A stretch of DNA of 64,000 nt, taken from the NCBI GenBank assembly GCA_040954595.2, contig CM082589.2, forward strand, positions 3,224,001 through 3,288,000. Direction: 5' to 3'. This DNA is from Balanoglossus misakiensis (taxonomy: Eukaryota; Hemichordata). The position numbers and the translations under genes are program-made. How positions within the stretch are numbered: the first letter of the stretch is position 1; each line of letters begins with the position of its first letter. Shown in pieces: positions 51,650 to 64,000 of the stretch. Under the pieces are notes generated by a model, which saw nothing but the letters and a program-made list of their open reading frames with translations, was not told the origin of the DNA and did not search any database.

Positions 51650-53436
51650 CGTGTGAATACTGTATAATACGTCCAGCTTTTTCCCGTATGCTACGCTTTT
51701 GTTATGGAAAAGGCGAGGGATGTGTGATAATGACTATTTAGCGGTTTCACAGAGCGCAGTTAATTATCGCTTAATGGCCCTGGGCAACCAAATTGCGGTC
51801 GTTGTCACATCCGGAAAACACCGCGTAAGGTGTCGATATTTTTTTAAACCGCATTTATAAATGTATACGCGTTTGGTTCAAAGTTCTCAATCCATCGACC
51901 ACCGATCGGCAGTTTGATGTCTTCTACAAGATCGACGGACGCCCGAACGCTTATCTCCGATAACTGTCAAGATATTTGATCAACAAATAGCGTTATCGGG
52001 TAACTTGTTACTTATTGTTGACGTTGGCCACCACAACGCAAACATTAGATCGCGATAAGGCCAGAAAACGGGAAAAACAACTTGCCCATCAAACGGGCAG
52101 CAGATGTCAAAAATTAAGACACTTCTGCACATGCACGAGTTACTGAGGCAGGCGGATGCCTATTTCGAGGTTAAAAATCCCATTAAATTGAAAGAAACCC
52201 AAGGCGCCTCTTTCCCCTTTTCAACCATACTTGTGAATTAAAGGTGAACGCCTCATGTGTTCGGTTGTATGGTAATCATAAAAATATCGCTTTTCCTTTA
52301 CCATTTCAGTTTCTTTTGAAATTATGACGCTTTTATATGCTGACTCAAAAACGCGCCTAATAAACATGACTTCACCACACAACATTCTGTGCTTGAGGCA
52401 ATAGGAGAGAGATCGACGCTTTCGGTGACGCGATCTAGGGTTTCCAAGCTGAAAAAGAATTAACAGCGCGTGGCTTTCCCTGGATGGTTGGCTGAACGTC
52501 CATAACTGCAACAAGTTGCAATAGATCTTTTAAAGATCTATGAAGCGAGTTGAGAAGAAACGCTCGTGTCATCCAGGTCACTCGAACCGCACTCTGCTGG
52601 GGGTCAGCGTCGATAAATCTCACGCGCTGACAGCCGTTCGCAGCGCCACGCGCCACCTGATTGGTCGAGCGCCCACGCGCAGAGCTGGCAACCCCGGGTT
52701 ACTTAGTTACGGCTGCTAAAAATAGCGCTGTCATCAGAGGAAGCCTATGATTAAGGGGCTTGATTATTGCAGCGTACGGGGCAATCCTCAGATATACAGC
52801 ACTGATCACGGTTATCCCCACTCGGTTTGTCGAAAACATTCGTGTTTTAACACGCATCGCATAAAAAGCGCCTTTAAAAACCTCCATGCGTGCAGAGGTC
52901 GCGCCGGAGCTATAGTTACATAAACTTTACGACTGGCACACGACACTGTACATGCGATACTCTTACTAAAGCAAAATTGTTAATTTCGATGCGTCAGTTA
53001 TATAAAAAAAACATTATGATATTGTGTTAAAATTATCCTATCTATTTAACCATGCATGGCGGTTGACAGTATGCGTATGGTGTTTCGAAGCGCCCTATGA
53101 TAATTATATGTTATTCATGATCAGTGGCCTTTCGACCATGCACCAAAGAAAGAAGCGTACCATACCGGCGTCAAATTCGGCTGAATGCAAAAGTTCGCGT
53201 CACCCATCTCGTCACCCGAGGTGCCCGGGTCACGTGACTTGTAGTAAATGTATCACACGAAACCAAACAAGAGAAGCTATGAGAAAAAAGGCAATCGGTT
53301 GAACAATTTTTTAAATCTAGCAATCCGACATTAGTCTGGTTGGAGAACCGATTGACACGAAAAAAAAATAACGAGGATCACCTCCTCGGGTTTAAACCAC
53401 ACAGAAGCCAGTATTCGTTTTATAACAGACCACAAA
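51650..53436. other. Non-coding interval
   Basis: No gene is supportable. A 21-bp palindrome, ATAGATCTTT-T-AAAGATCTAT, lies at 52,521-52,541. Short ORFs have no features. Confidence 0.55.

Positions 53437-53510
<74 letters not shown>
53437..53510. repeat. (ATC)n microsatellite
   Basis: About 24 CAT/ATC units; poly-Ser and poly-Asp frames are artefacts. It is the reverse-complement motif of the GAT repeats at 21.0 and 40.7 kb. Confidence 0.96.
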
Positions 53511-55654
53511 GTAAAGTTTGATCGATCGGTTACACAACAATCAGGAGAATCATTTTCTATAGTTGTAATATTACCCCCTCCCCAAGAATGGTGCGTGCCA
53601 TTATATGAATCCTTCTCACTAACATCAGTTTCCGTGTGAGTGTGGGTCTCCACGGTAACCATTAATATGATATTTTCCAGGGGCCTACTGACTTGATCAC
53701 GCGACAATCCGGATATTATTTTGTGTGTATGCATTTGCGCGTGTTAACGTTGGATCGGCCCTCCGCCCTCGCCTACTCTGCGTACCCCAAGAGAAGTAGA
53801 CACCGTATATTGACGTTTGGGAACGGGACGTAGAACTTGCTCCTCTTTTAAATGCGAAACAGTGGCATACCCGCCGAAGTACGAACATCCGGTTATCATC
53901 ACCCTCCGGCCATCACTCATAGCTACTGTAAAGCATCGTACGTGTGTACTTTCACTAAATCCCGGGGTGTTTTATTTTTTTTTTCTGGCCCGTGGCCTTC
54001 ACGTTGCGGACACTGGTACCATAAGACACTAGACGCGGTTGCTTTACGAAAACGCATAGGCCTGGTGTGAGTGTAGAATATACCACTCTCAAAAATCAAT
54101 TTCGAATGACTGTGGGGTCAAAAAGGAGTGCTGAATAATTAATTTCTTGCGGAGTAACATTTCTTTATTTCAGAATATTGCTTTGTCTTCTCTTTCGCCT
54201 GATTATCTCAACACTTGGGCCCCTACACAATGACCAGGAGACAAAGAGACCAGAATAGGGGAGGGGGCAAAAGGATCGCTGATGTGGTTTCAGCTACTGT
54301 GACCCACTGATCTCTTCCAATATAAGAAACACTTCATCATCCTATTTTGGATGACATACGCGTGAGCGGCCCACATCCGGGGCACTAGCAAACCCGGTAT
54401 CTCGCGCATGCGGGTTAACCACACACAGGCTTCAAGTCAGCGCACCACACACAGAATTCACATCGACAACACGTCTTTTTGAATGTAGAATCACTTTTAA
54501 TAAATTTTCATCTTGCATAAAGCGTTCGTCGTGACCAGCACCTTTTTATAACATGTATAAATTACATTTCCCAACTTTAATCTCTGCTCGCTTTTAATCA
54601 TCACTGTATTTATCACTATTTTTCACTTGTTCAAGTTAAAAACATATAAAAAGACAATAATAAATTTTGCAAACAAACAAAATTACCGAAATAAATGTGA
54701 TGGTAAAACTGATATACTACATAATCCAAATGGCGGAATGTGTCGGACATTTTTGAGAGATTCACATCGAAATTTGATTGAATTAAGAAGTAAACTTCCG
54801 TTTCCATGGAAACATGAAGTTTAACTCTTCCCGTTGACTGGAAGTGAAACGGTAACAAAGTCAGGTTTTCACAAATTTTCGGAGTGGCAGTCTTGATCTT
54901 TTTTCGACGGAGACATCGAAAGAAAAATGTGAGTACTAAAAACGCGTCCCATACAGAAATAAAAACGTATACAAAACTTTGACTTATAGTAAACCCTGGT
55001 TGAGGCATTCGCAAGGCAGTTAAAGAACTCCCGCCATCTCGTCAACTTCTTGGCATCAATTTATGTCTTCTAAGTCAAACAACTGTATAATGGCACACGG
55101 TAAAAACTGAAGATGTGAACGTTTGCCAGCGACTTCGTAAAAAGTACGAGCTCAAAATGATATATTGTGAGCCGATTCTCTCCTAAAATGTTTTTTTTTA
55201 TACTTACAAAATCTCAAATCAGGCAAATTCTGATATTACAGTTTACGATTTGCGACAATAAATCTGCAATAAAAAATATCGACTCTTAAAACACATACAA
55301 CTGTGTTGATAACAGGATGGGTGAAGAAACGCGTTTCTAACAAGTACTGCGTGAAGTAATTGATGGACTAGTTTTTATGTGGAAAAAATACTCATAAAAT
55401 GTCTCGTGCAAAAAAAACTATGGAATGTAAATTCAGTAGTGTGGTGTTCGGAAATATTGTGAAATTGACAAAAATATTACGAACAATAGAATTTGAATTA
55501 GAATCTAAAAATTAACAAAAGCCACATCAGTGATGTCTCGACTTATAAAATATTATGTATCATCTCTTCTACATAAAATATTGAAGTTTTAAAAAAATGG
55601 TAGTAAATTTTTGATAAAACTGTAAACGGTCAAAAAGTTGATAAGTTTTGTGGT
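53511..55654. other. Non-coding interval, possibly reaching into the SoxF 3' UTR
   Basis: No independent gene. An X-box-like GTCTCCACGGTAAC lies at 53,645 and the perfect palindrome GTTTCCATGGAAAC at 54,800-54,813. The AT-rich part from about 55,100 could belong to a longer SoxF 3' UTR if the first polyadenylation signal is not used. Confidence 0.45.
54800..54813. promoter_or_regulatory. Perfect palindromic RFX-type X-box
   Basis: GTTTCCATGGAAAC is a perfect 14-bp inverted repeat that fits the GTTNCCATGGNAAC form of the RFX X-box. It lies about 1.2 kb beyond the SoxF stop codon. Confidence 0.4.
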
Positions 55655-55660
55655 TTTATT
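55655..55660 (-). terminator. Candidate SoxF polyadenylation signal
   Basis: AATAAA on the minus strand about 340 nt after the SoxF stop. It is the first canonical signal downstream; more distal sites are possible. Confidence 0.45.
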
Positions 55661-55998
55661 TGAGAAGGGAAACTAAGTAAGACACTATAAATGTCACGTG
55701 ACAAATGTCCGGATGTTTTTCTTCTGCTTCCTCGTTTCTCAAGTCCGTGAAGAGATCGTTTCCTATCGGCAGCAATTCATCATGCCCCGCAGTGTATAAA
55801 CTGCGTATCGGCACTCCATGTTCTGCACTAGAAGTCACGACTTTCAGAATTCGCGTCTCTATAAAAAAAAGTTGCTCCCCCGGGAACAACTTCAACCTGC
55901 TCAGTAACGCGCAGGCGCGACTTGGTAGACAACCAATCAGCACTCTTCTTTTTACTTCTAGCACTGCGTCTCTCTCAAGTTTTAAACAGGCGCGTTTC

Positions 55999-58971
55999 TT
56001 AGTTGTTCATGTAGTACATCGAGGCAGTCGCATCGGCTAGAACGGAGATGAGGCTGGTTTCAAGATTCTGCTGTTGGGTCGTGTTCAGGTACATGTCGAA
56101 CTCGTCCCTGTCTACATCTCCGAGGAGTTCGGCTTCGGTAAATTGCTCGAGAGCCGAAATCACACTTTCGATGGTTGTCTGCGACACGTTGTTGTAGTCG
56201 ACGTTGTTCTGGGCTAAAATCTGATTGTCCGCCAGATATGAGTCAATGGTTGGCTCGTACGGGCCCACCTGGTTTGGCGAGAGGGGCTCCATCTTCATGG
56301 GGAAGTTCGGCTGAACCGGTGTGTTGACGGGTGTGGAGGGGGCCGTTGAGAGCGCACTGGAGGAGGAGCAGTAGCCGAGATCGGTCTCCGTTTTGACTTG
56401 TTGGTTCAATTGCTCAAGTAAACTGGCGGGTGTCAGGGGTGTCGCTGGTGCACTGTCGGGCACAGGCGACGGGAATGACGTCATCTGGGGTGTCACCTGC
56501 GGCTGCGTGTTGTTGTTGAACGAGAGGGCAGGAGACGTTACCTGCGACTGCGCGTTGTTGTTAAGGGCGCTGCTCAAGTTACCGTTGCCAAGAAGGGAGG
56601 ACGCGAGGAGCGGGTGGGGACTGGACACCAGGGCCCGCAAGGTACTGAGGTGCTGTGTACCGACGTTCTGACTGCTCGCCGGGTGGGTGATGGCGAAGGT
56701 CGTAGGGGTCGAGTTTGTAAAGTTCGCATTGGAAAAAAGTTGTGAGGTCTGAGTGTTTTCTTGGACATGTGGTGCTTTTTGTGTCGTTTCTGTGAGCGAC
56801 GTCATGAATCCGCTCTCATCCACAGTCGATGGGAAAGTAAAGATATTGTCCGAATCCATCGCTTCCATGGGCGACATGACGGGCGTGGGCAAGTTCATTG
56901 TCGCCAGGGTCTCTGTATTCAGTGTGAGTCTGGCTTTTTCGTTCAATGTCGTGAAATTGTTTGTCGTTTGAACTTGAAGTCCTGTGTCAGAAATCAAAGA
57001 CAGGCCTGCGCCGTCCTGGTCCGGAGTCGGAGAGGTGCGCGGCGATACGTCCGGAGTTTGCAGGGAGCTGACATTAGGCGTCGTAGGGGTCGCAGCTATG
57101 CTGCCCGGGGTGACAGGAGTTGGTACTCCGGAGTCCTTGTTCGCGGTGAAGTTAGTAAGATTCGGCAGAAATCGACCGGCTTCGACGCGTTTACAAACAC
57201 GCTTAGCTTGCTTATTGCGCCGTCTTGGTCTGTATTTATAGTCAGGATGGTCCTGCATGTGTTGAACTCGGAGCCGTTCGGCCTCCTCCACGAATGGTCG
57301 CTTCTGGACAAGAGTGAGACTGCGCCAAGCTTTGCCTGTGAAGAGATAAAAGGACCGAAAACTGGAACTGAGTAATTGGGTCGGGTTGAGAAAAACAACT
57401 TCGCGCTTGCGCAATGGCGCTCCCTTGCGCATACAAAATGAAGGGGATTTTGCTTGGGTGGAGCTAGCTCTTTAGAAACTAAGTGGCCCGTGAAGGAGTC
57501 CAAACCCGATCAACATGCATTAATCTAAGCTCTATAATTAGCTGAATTTGCATGAAGGTGGGCGAAAGCGAGGCGCGAGGTCACGGTCAAAACTGAAGAG
57601 GTCACCCTGAAGCCGAAAAACAACTCCTTTGTCAGTCCCGCACAACGGTCCACCCATCGCGAAGTAATCAATCAAGGTCCGATTTGCATTTCAAAGACTC
57701 ACTTTTACTAATCAAATCACTTGTAGTTGACACAATAGCTGTTTGTACCGCTGGAAACGTCCATTCGGAAACACTGAGTTCCGAAGCCGCAGAGCTTAAG
57801 TCCTTTGTCAGAACAGCTGATCGACAGTATTACGTCAAATTTCGTGCGAGCGCCCACAGAACGAGCGCGAGTAGGCCTACTCAGATTTCCGCAATTTCGC
57901 AACCCCACATAACACGTGTGTTGTAACCCCTGTGATAAGTTTTTTTAAGTATCCTCCAGTAAAAAGGGTCTGAATAATTTCAGTGTTCGAAAAAAAGAAA
58001 GTTTTGGACCACTGGTTACGCCTATCATTAAGAACTACCCAGTAAAGTTCTTTATTAATTCGTCGCTGCGGGTGACCTGAGCAGTACGCAGTGAAAGACC
58101 AGGAGTTGCTAGGGGAAGTCACAGCGCAGCGCGCCGCACTGCGTTGGCGCTTGGGAAAGCTCTTCGCTATAATTAGCCTACGATCAGCTGGGCGGAAAAA
58201 AAATCGGTCTCTTGTCAGATCAAAGCATCGTTAAGCTGGAAGGACTAAAACGGTTTCCATGATGAATATATGCGGGTGATTTTTTTTTTTCGGACTGACA
58301 ACGCGAAACGTTAACTGTGGGGCGCGCTGATTGAGTAAGAAAACGCGTTGACATGTCGATTTCTTCAGCTGCGGTAATCGACATCGGTCGTTGCGGCAGC
58401 ACCGGGCCGATCAGCTGTGCGCTTGAAGTGGCGCCGTTCTAAGTAACGGTGACAAAGCACTGTGATTTTTATGAAGGGACGTCGCAAATAAATTCGCGCA
58501 GGGATGACCAAGCTCAGGTGAATTTCCCCCCGAAGAGTTTTTTTTTCCTCACGGTGATTTTGTATTCATCTGTTAAAATAAAATATATTTTATCCACTTA
58601 CCCAGCATTTTGCTCAAATCTGCGTTATGGAGATCCGGGTTTTGATCTGCCAAACGTTTGCGCTCGTCTTTGGCCCACACCATAAAAGCGTTCATGGGCC
58701 GTCGAATTCTCTGCTCTTTCTTCTGTTTGCCGTTAGTGCCTTCGCTGGCCGCCTGCTTCTTTTCCATCCACTTGAAGCTGGCCGCCGACTGAATGATCCC
58801 GGCCGCGGTGCCGTTCGTGACAGCGGCCGCGGAGTGTAACAGAGACGCCGCGGTGATACCAGTCATCGAGAAATTCGGTAAGCTGGTGACGAGAATACTC
58901 GAGTTCACAGCCGGCGCTGTACTTGCCGTCGTTTCAAACGACATAGACGGTTCCATCTTCACCGTAGCCAT
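55999..58971 (-). CDS. SoxF: SoxF-class HMG-box transcription factor (SOX7/17/18 family)
   Basis: A sequence-specific nuclear regulator; SoxF proteins act in endoderm, vascular and Wnt-linked programmes in vertebrates. There are two exons, 58602-58971 and 55999-57335, joined by a phase-1 GT-AG intron of 1,266 bp, giving 568 aa. The HMG box (about 89-166) begins [19 protein letters not shown] and continues across the junction at MLG/K into [20 protein letters not shown] and YKYRPRRR, the SoxF signature. The intron sits inside the HMG box, as in vertebrate SoxF genes. The C-terminus carries [12 protein letters not shown] (530-541), corresponding to the SoxF EFDQYL-type beta-catenin-binding motif, and ends YYMNN. 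Between them lies a Ser/Thr/Pro/Asn/Gln-rich transactivation-like region with a 15-codon internal repeat (near 56,490-56,560). The start is the ATG at 58971: AGA at positions -3 to -1, G at +4, first ATG after an in-frame TAA. An upstream in-frame TTG is not a credible start. Confidence 0.97.
57540..57820. promoter_or_regulatory. Candidate intronic Sox/POU element in SoxF
   Basis: In the SoxF intron the octamer ATTTGCAT occurs at 57546-57553 and 57682-57689. The 11-mer TCCTTTGTCAG, whose complement contains ACAAAG (a Sox or TCF core), occurs at 57625-57635 and 57801-57811. The interleaving of repeated Sox-like and POU-like sites suggests, but does not prove, an autoregulatory enhancer. Confidence 0.35.
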
Positions 58972-59300
58972 TCTGAGAAAATATTGGGACGGTTTTTGTC
59001 GATCGCTCGCCAATACAGCAGTAGTTTAGCCACCTTGCTTTTTGACGCTCAGCTGACTAGCAAGTGAAGCGATCGCCTCGATCAGCTGTTTTTTCCAAAG
59101 GCCAACACCGGAAAACGTCACTCACGGATAGCCGGCCAACAGCCAATCACCGTTCGACGTTGGACAACTGCTCCGCCTCCATGATGTAATTGCTTTTAGC
59201 TTTATTCAAATGAGTCACGTGACCTCGTCGAAAGCAGGGTTATTTTTCCTGCATATTTTCGCTGCCCGTTGCAACACCGAAGTGCGCTTAACAGTTGCAT
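58972..59300 (-). promoter_or_regulatory. SoxF promoter and 5' leader region
   Basis: Upstream of the start codon on the minus strand are an inverted CCAAT box (CCAAT on the plus strand at 59143-59147), a GC-rich GGAGGCGGAG at 59171-59180 and a GATCAGCTG E-box near 59,079. No TATA box is obvious. TTTTCTCAG directly before the ATG could also serve as a splice acceptor, so a separate leader exon further upstream cannot be excluded. Confidence 0.45.
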
Positions 59301-62300
59301 TAGATTTTAATGTAATAAAACGAGGCCAAAACTCTGGAGGCGTTTTTTTTATTGCAGAGCTTTGTTGAAATAGCCGCACGTCTTTACGCGTCGACAAGAA
59401 AACCGGCACTTTTTCACGCAGACCTTGGCGATGAAAAGGACGGACACTGAGCTTTTCCCATGCATAATTGATTGCAATGTGGAAATGAAAATAAACAGAT
59501 TCGGGCTAGAGCGGTGTAAGTGACGGCGGCACTTGAAAAGCGAAAACACATGACCGCTTCTTTTTCCAGGGTTTCAATAACACACTGTTTATCAGAACGC
59601 GAATGTATTTGCGAGATTGGCACCAGGTACAGTCAAACGACCTTGGCAAAGCCGAGCCAAATTGCATATCCCAGCTGTATTTTCACTCGGATTTATTTCT
59701 TAAACATACGTCCTGACATAGGGTTGATATCTTTAAGTCATCTCAAAAGAAAGCGTACACATCGGCCGCTGCCCGCTCGCCGCATCCCGATGCACGACCG
59801 TCGTGGTTCTGTGCCGTTTTTTTCATCCCCCTCTTGATAAAAAAAAATGACAAGTACACTAGGGGTATTAGGCATGCAACGGCTTTTCACGGGGTTATCG
59901 TTGCTGTCAATCTCTTTTGACCCCGTGGTGGTAATTTACTGTAAGCTCAACGAAAACACTTCGGCGCAAACACCGAGGGAAACTGGGACACTTGCCACCA
60001 GAAGCCAGCAGAGCTATACATAGCCTAGAGAAATTAGGGATAGTCCTCGCTGGACTTTGAAACGAGCAAATATACTTTTCTGTGCTTCCATATGAGTTCC
60101 ACCACTGTGGAACGTCAATTTTCTATGTCGTATAATTTAACAGGTTGGAATATTAGATTTGTGACCTATATATAAAGGTGATGCAATATTCTCCCCCGGC
60201 TTTACTGATATAACGCCTGCGATATCGAAAAAAGGAATGCCCTCCTCACGTCCACCTACGCCGAAACCTCCCCGAGCTATACGGCTCCCAAACTAGATAT
60301 AAACCGTACCAATATAAATTTCAACGTCCAGGGGTGACGTAATGCCCCAGCTGGGATGAATCGAAAAAAGTTGTAAACAAGTTCCGGAAGTAGTTCCTCC
60401 CATTTTTATCGAGTGGTGGCGCCATCAATGAACACTGGGACCACGCAGTGGTTGTCACCCCAGCAGTCGCTAAGCAACACGTACCGGGCCTCGATAAGCA
60501 GCCATGTAAAGTGATCACACTGTTACAGTGAAATAAACGGTGGTCAGCTCAAAAGGCCACCAAGGGTTTGTCCATCAAAAAGAAAAAAAGAAGAAGTAGG
60601 CAGTTTGTGATTAAACAAAAGAGTAGGCCTAAATGTGAGACAAAACTGCAGAGGTCCGGCAAAGCGTTTAAAATTGTATTCGCGTTGCGATGTAAGTTGC
60701 CCGTTCGCCTGTAATTGGCCTGGCACTGTAGCCAGCCTGCTGACTGGTGTTCGCAGCCCTACACCAGTCAACCTGTAGCAGCACCCGCTAAAATCATTGC
60801 AGCTATTCCCACCAGACACCAGAAGGTCTCGTTTACACACTTCATACTGACGTGAGCAACGAAAGCATTCGTTCCTAAAGCAAGGTTCACTTCTTGGAGA
60901 GACAGTTATGTTTTCCCGTCCCTGGCGGCCACACACTGCACCTGTGTGTACTCAGGGCAGAGAAGCGAGGGACCAAGCTTTCTGAGGTATAAACTGAGCA
61001 TTTTTTATGGAATTTGCGAAAGATAAAAAGATTCCCAGGGACAATATTTTGGTTGCCTGTCATCGAAACATGACAGAGTTGTCGGTTAGTAAACAACCAG
61101 TGTAAGAGTCTGTCACTTTGCAAAACTTAATATAGCAGTAAGTGAATCGATTCGCATGCTTCTGTCGTGCGATATTCGACCAATCGATCATCGAAATATT
61201 ACTGTTTGGTTAGAATGGATGATCTATATATTGGGGCCGTAAACGATCCTTGGTTTTGCAACTTGCGCATATTGCAAGCCAGTGCAATCGACTCGAGTGT
61301 CCTGGTGATCCGGACTTCGAAACCATCCGGTTTGGTCAAAACCAACCCCAAAATAGAATAAAATAAACAAATAAACGAACATCCATTGTAGTGGAGACGA
61401 TAACACTTGATCAAAGTGACGCAAAATGGCTTGTTTTGCGAAAAGCACATATAACAGCGCGTTGTTGCGCAATCGAATAAATTAATATACTTTAATATAT
61501 TTAAGCCACCTGACATCAGGGATTTCACGTTAACACACTCTCATGGAGTGACATTAGCAATTAAAAGAAGCATTATATTGCCCCCGCATTACCACCTCCT
61601 ATTGGTTGTGGTGCTAATTTTCCCATTAAACTGTTCCTAAAATATACCTGTATATTGAGTTCCCAATTAGCATTCGCATTGCAGGTATCGACCCGTACAT
61701 GTACATCTCGACCGGCCGGAAATTAATCTTATCAGGGTGACGCTGGCCTTCCGGTTTTATGAAAGTTGCAGGTCAAGAGGAGGTCAATCATAAGAGGCGA
61801 CATCAACCTCTATGAAGATGATATAATTTTGCAATCCTAGCCACCACCACCCCTATCCCCCTCCCCCTCTATCCCTCTCTCTGCAAAGCAACAACACACA
61901 TTCTGTGATCATTCTGTGAGTAAATGTCTCCTTTTATCTCGGCTTTCGCAAATCGATAAAAATAACACAAAATCAGGGTCATTCTCCCAGAGAAAATAAT
62001 TACTTCGCAGCAAAATAAACATTTCCCACGGTAACTTGAATGCATGGTAAACATCGCTCTATCTATTATATTTATTGCGGGCGCTGCTTCTCAGCAGTTA
62101 TTTGGTTTCATAAATCTAACTGCAATACTAACCACATTTTAATACTTCAATTTAAAATATTTTATAAAGCTTCTCACAGATGCACACTTAGTGACCAAAA
62201 TATTGTCAAAATGAGCGATTTGTCCCTTTACACGTCACAAATGTAATAAACATACAGACAGACAGAAGCCATTTCTACTGTCAATTTGGAAACTTGACCG

Positions 62301-64000
62301 ACGTTAACCTGGGCATAACGTTCGGTCCATCGCTTCCCCTGAGGGTCAATCTTCGCGCTTCATTGTCAGGTCAATGTCATTGGCGTGAGCGCGTTAGTGG
62401 CCAATCGAGGTCGCCATTTTTATTTTTAGCTCCCGGATCTCAAACTGCTGCATTAGTGAATTTGGCAAACATACTGAAGTCAGTTTTTCAGATGTCCAGT
62501 GAATAGTATGAGATTACTGCAGAAAGAGACATTAATTGACACAGTGATCCACGGTCAAAATCGCAGATTTTCCGCCACGGACTAACAGAGACTTGATCCT
62601 TCCGACCTTCTGAAGATCCTACTGCAGTTTATTTTAGTCAATGAATACAGGTTTTTTGTCATGGCATGTCAAACACTAATTCAGTTGTCATTATGTTTCC
62701 GTACACGCATTATAGTTGTCTATTCCTGACAATTCAGAAGGTCATATGTTCACCTTTCACAACCTTGACCGTAGTCATGCACTCATTAACACGGTGTGAA
62801 AGGGTCACATGTACTACGGGAACCATACCGTCAGGTAGATAGTCGTGAAAATTCCTGGTAAAATATTTTATTTCAGGCACTGTCCTCATTTACATATTCT
62901 AGGATGGCTCAACACGTTTTTATCACGGGCCCAGCGGCCTGAAACTTGGCATTGAACGACTACACGCATTTATAGCGTTTTTAATTACAGTGTAATTAAA
63001 GCCCCAATATCTGGTGCATTATATAAATGATTTTACATTCAAATTTATAATGGTCTATGTAAACGACCATACTGATACAGCGTGACGTCAGACGCTGGCC
63101 GTTCGTATCATAGCAGCGAGAAACGACGCGAACCGGCGCGCGTTGGCGTGGAAACGCCGTGGGACGGATTCCGGTCCCGAGGGAGAGGAGAGAAATAAAA
63201 ATCTGCGTAATTGAAAGTTTGAGGGCCGTGGCACACGTTCACTCGATAATGATTTTTGCGACAAATGTCAAAATATCACAGAATTCTACAATTTTAATCA
63301 ACTCCCTAGGTGTGACCGAAAATGAAGTTCTGAGAAAGGTTAATTGGCAACCTGTGGGGAACCTTTCCCACGAGGCCTTGCGCAAATAGATACCTAATGA
63401 CGCGTAATTGAACATTTGTGTACAGTTAATTACTGGGGGCACAGATCTCTAATACCCATGGAGGGAAATGTAATTAGTTGAATTAGATCCTCCGGTGACC
63501 CCGAGGTCACAACTGAGAATTGTGGGTAATTCTTGACTTGAGGGAGAGGGACGGTATTGCGCAGGTGTGTTGAATCAGTGATGTTTTATAATGAATGCGA
63601 ACTCTAATGAAGATTGTCAGAAGAGAGAGTTGCACATTATCCTCTACCATAACATTGTATCTCTTCGTTGTTCTAATGAGGGAGACAGACAGAGAGACAG
63701 AGACACTGACAGACCCACAGGCAGACTACAGTTAGGATGTACGGGACACGGAAAACGCTACTGAGTCAGAAAATATTAAACACGCAGCGCATAGCAAATG
63801 TCATCAAACCTATGATGACGTCAACAACAAAAGTAGACCGACAGCGATGCATGCAACAAATATATATATACCTAAACACACCGTAACCAGCCTCCTAGCT
63901 CAAAATATTGACCCAGACATGACGTAAAAACTTGATTAGTGTAAGCGATTTCACTTTTTAACATTTGCCATATTACTTCCTTTCTCCTGTATTATTTTTT
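59301..64000. other. Non-coding region upstream of SoxF
   Basis: No exon, RNA gene or transposon is supportable to the right window edge. Noted are CREs (TGACGTCA) near 63,084 and 63,812, a palindrome GTGACC-CCGA-GGTCAC at 63,495-63,510 resembling an everted nuclear-receptor half-site pair, and a GACAGA-rich stretch near 63,685-63,725. Confidence 0.55.

Noticed and set aside
56761-57375. 204-codon ORF antisense to SoxF exon 2
   Set aside because: A shadow of a GC-rich coding exon; no independent features.
58972-59013. SoxF N-terminal extension from an upstream TTG
   Set aside because: TTG is not a normal eukaryotic start, and a well-placed ATG follows at 58971.

Overview
This is eukaryotic DNA carrying two recognisable protein-coding genes, both on the minus strand, one tRNA gene, a 12-kb satellite array and a large non-coding interval. 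The organism is best read as a marine invertebrate, probably a deuterostome of lancelet type. The reasons are a single SoxF-class Sox gene split by an intron inside its HMG box, a full-length microcephalin (MCPH1) gene with short GT-AG introns, abundant long microsatellites and no transposon ORF. The taxon is inference; a hemichordate, mollusc or other marine bilaterian is not excluded.

Layout. Positions 1 to about 11,590 are a tandem satellite, cut by the window's left edge: about 110 copies of an 87-bp unit, then about 22 copies of a related 88-bp unit, then a decayed fringe to about 12,130 that includes one inverted piece of the unit. Local higher-order repeats of 349 bp and 705 bp record recent block amplification. 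MCPH1 follows on the minus strand (coding 17,999 down to 12,803, 14 coding exons, 973 aa), with its 3' UTR abutting the satellite fringe and a non-coding first exon near 18,311-18,470. From about 18.5 to 55.6 kb there is no supportable protein-coding gene. This gene desert holds eight long microsatellites, a tRNA-Glu(CTC) gene at 38,015-38,086, a nested palindromic fold-back element at 51,022-51,649 and several dense clusters of transcription-factor-like motifs. SoxF lies on the minus strand (coding 58,971 down to 55,999, two exons, 568 aa). The last 5 kb, upstream of SoxF, is non-coding.

How the parts relate. MCPH1 (chromosome condensation and DNA-damage signalling) and SoxF (an endoderm and endothelial type transcription factor) have no obvious joint function. 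Their human counterparts MCPH1 and SOX7 both lie in 8p23.1, so the pairing may be an ancient linkage. The 37-kb desert downstream of a developmental transcription factor is the natural place for its enhancers. I see no new multi-gene system here. The most unusual structures are the satellite with its invariant core motif and higher-order repeats, and the three-part palindrome at 51.0-51.65 kb.
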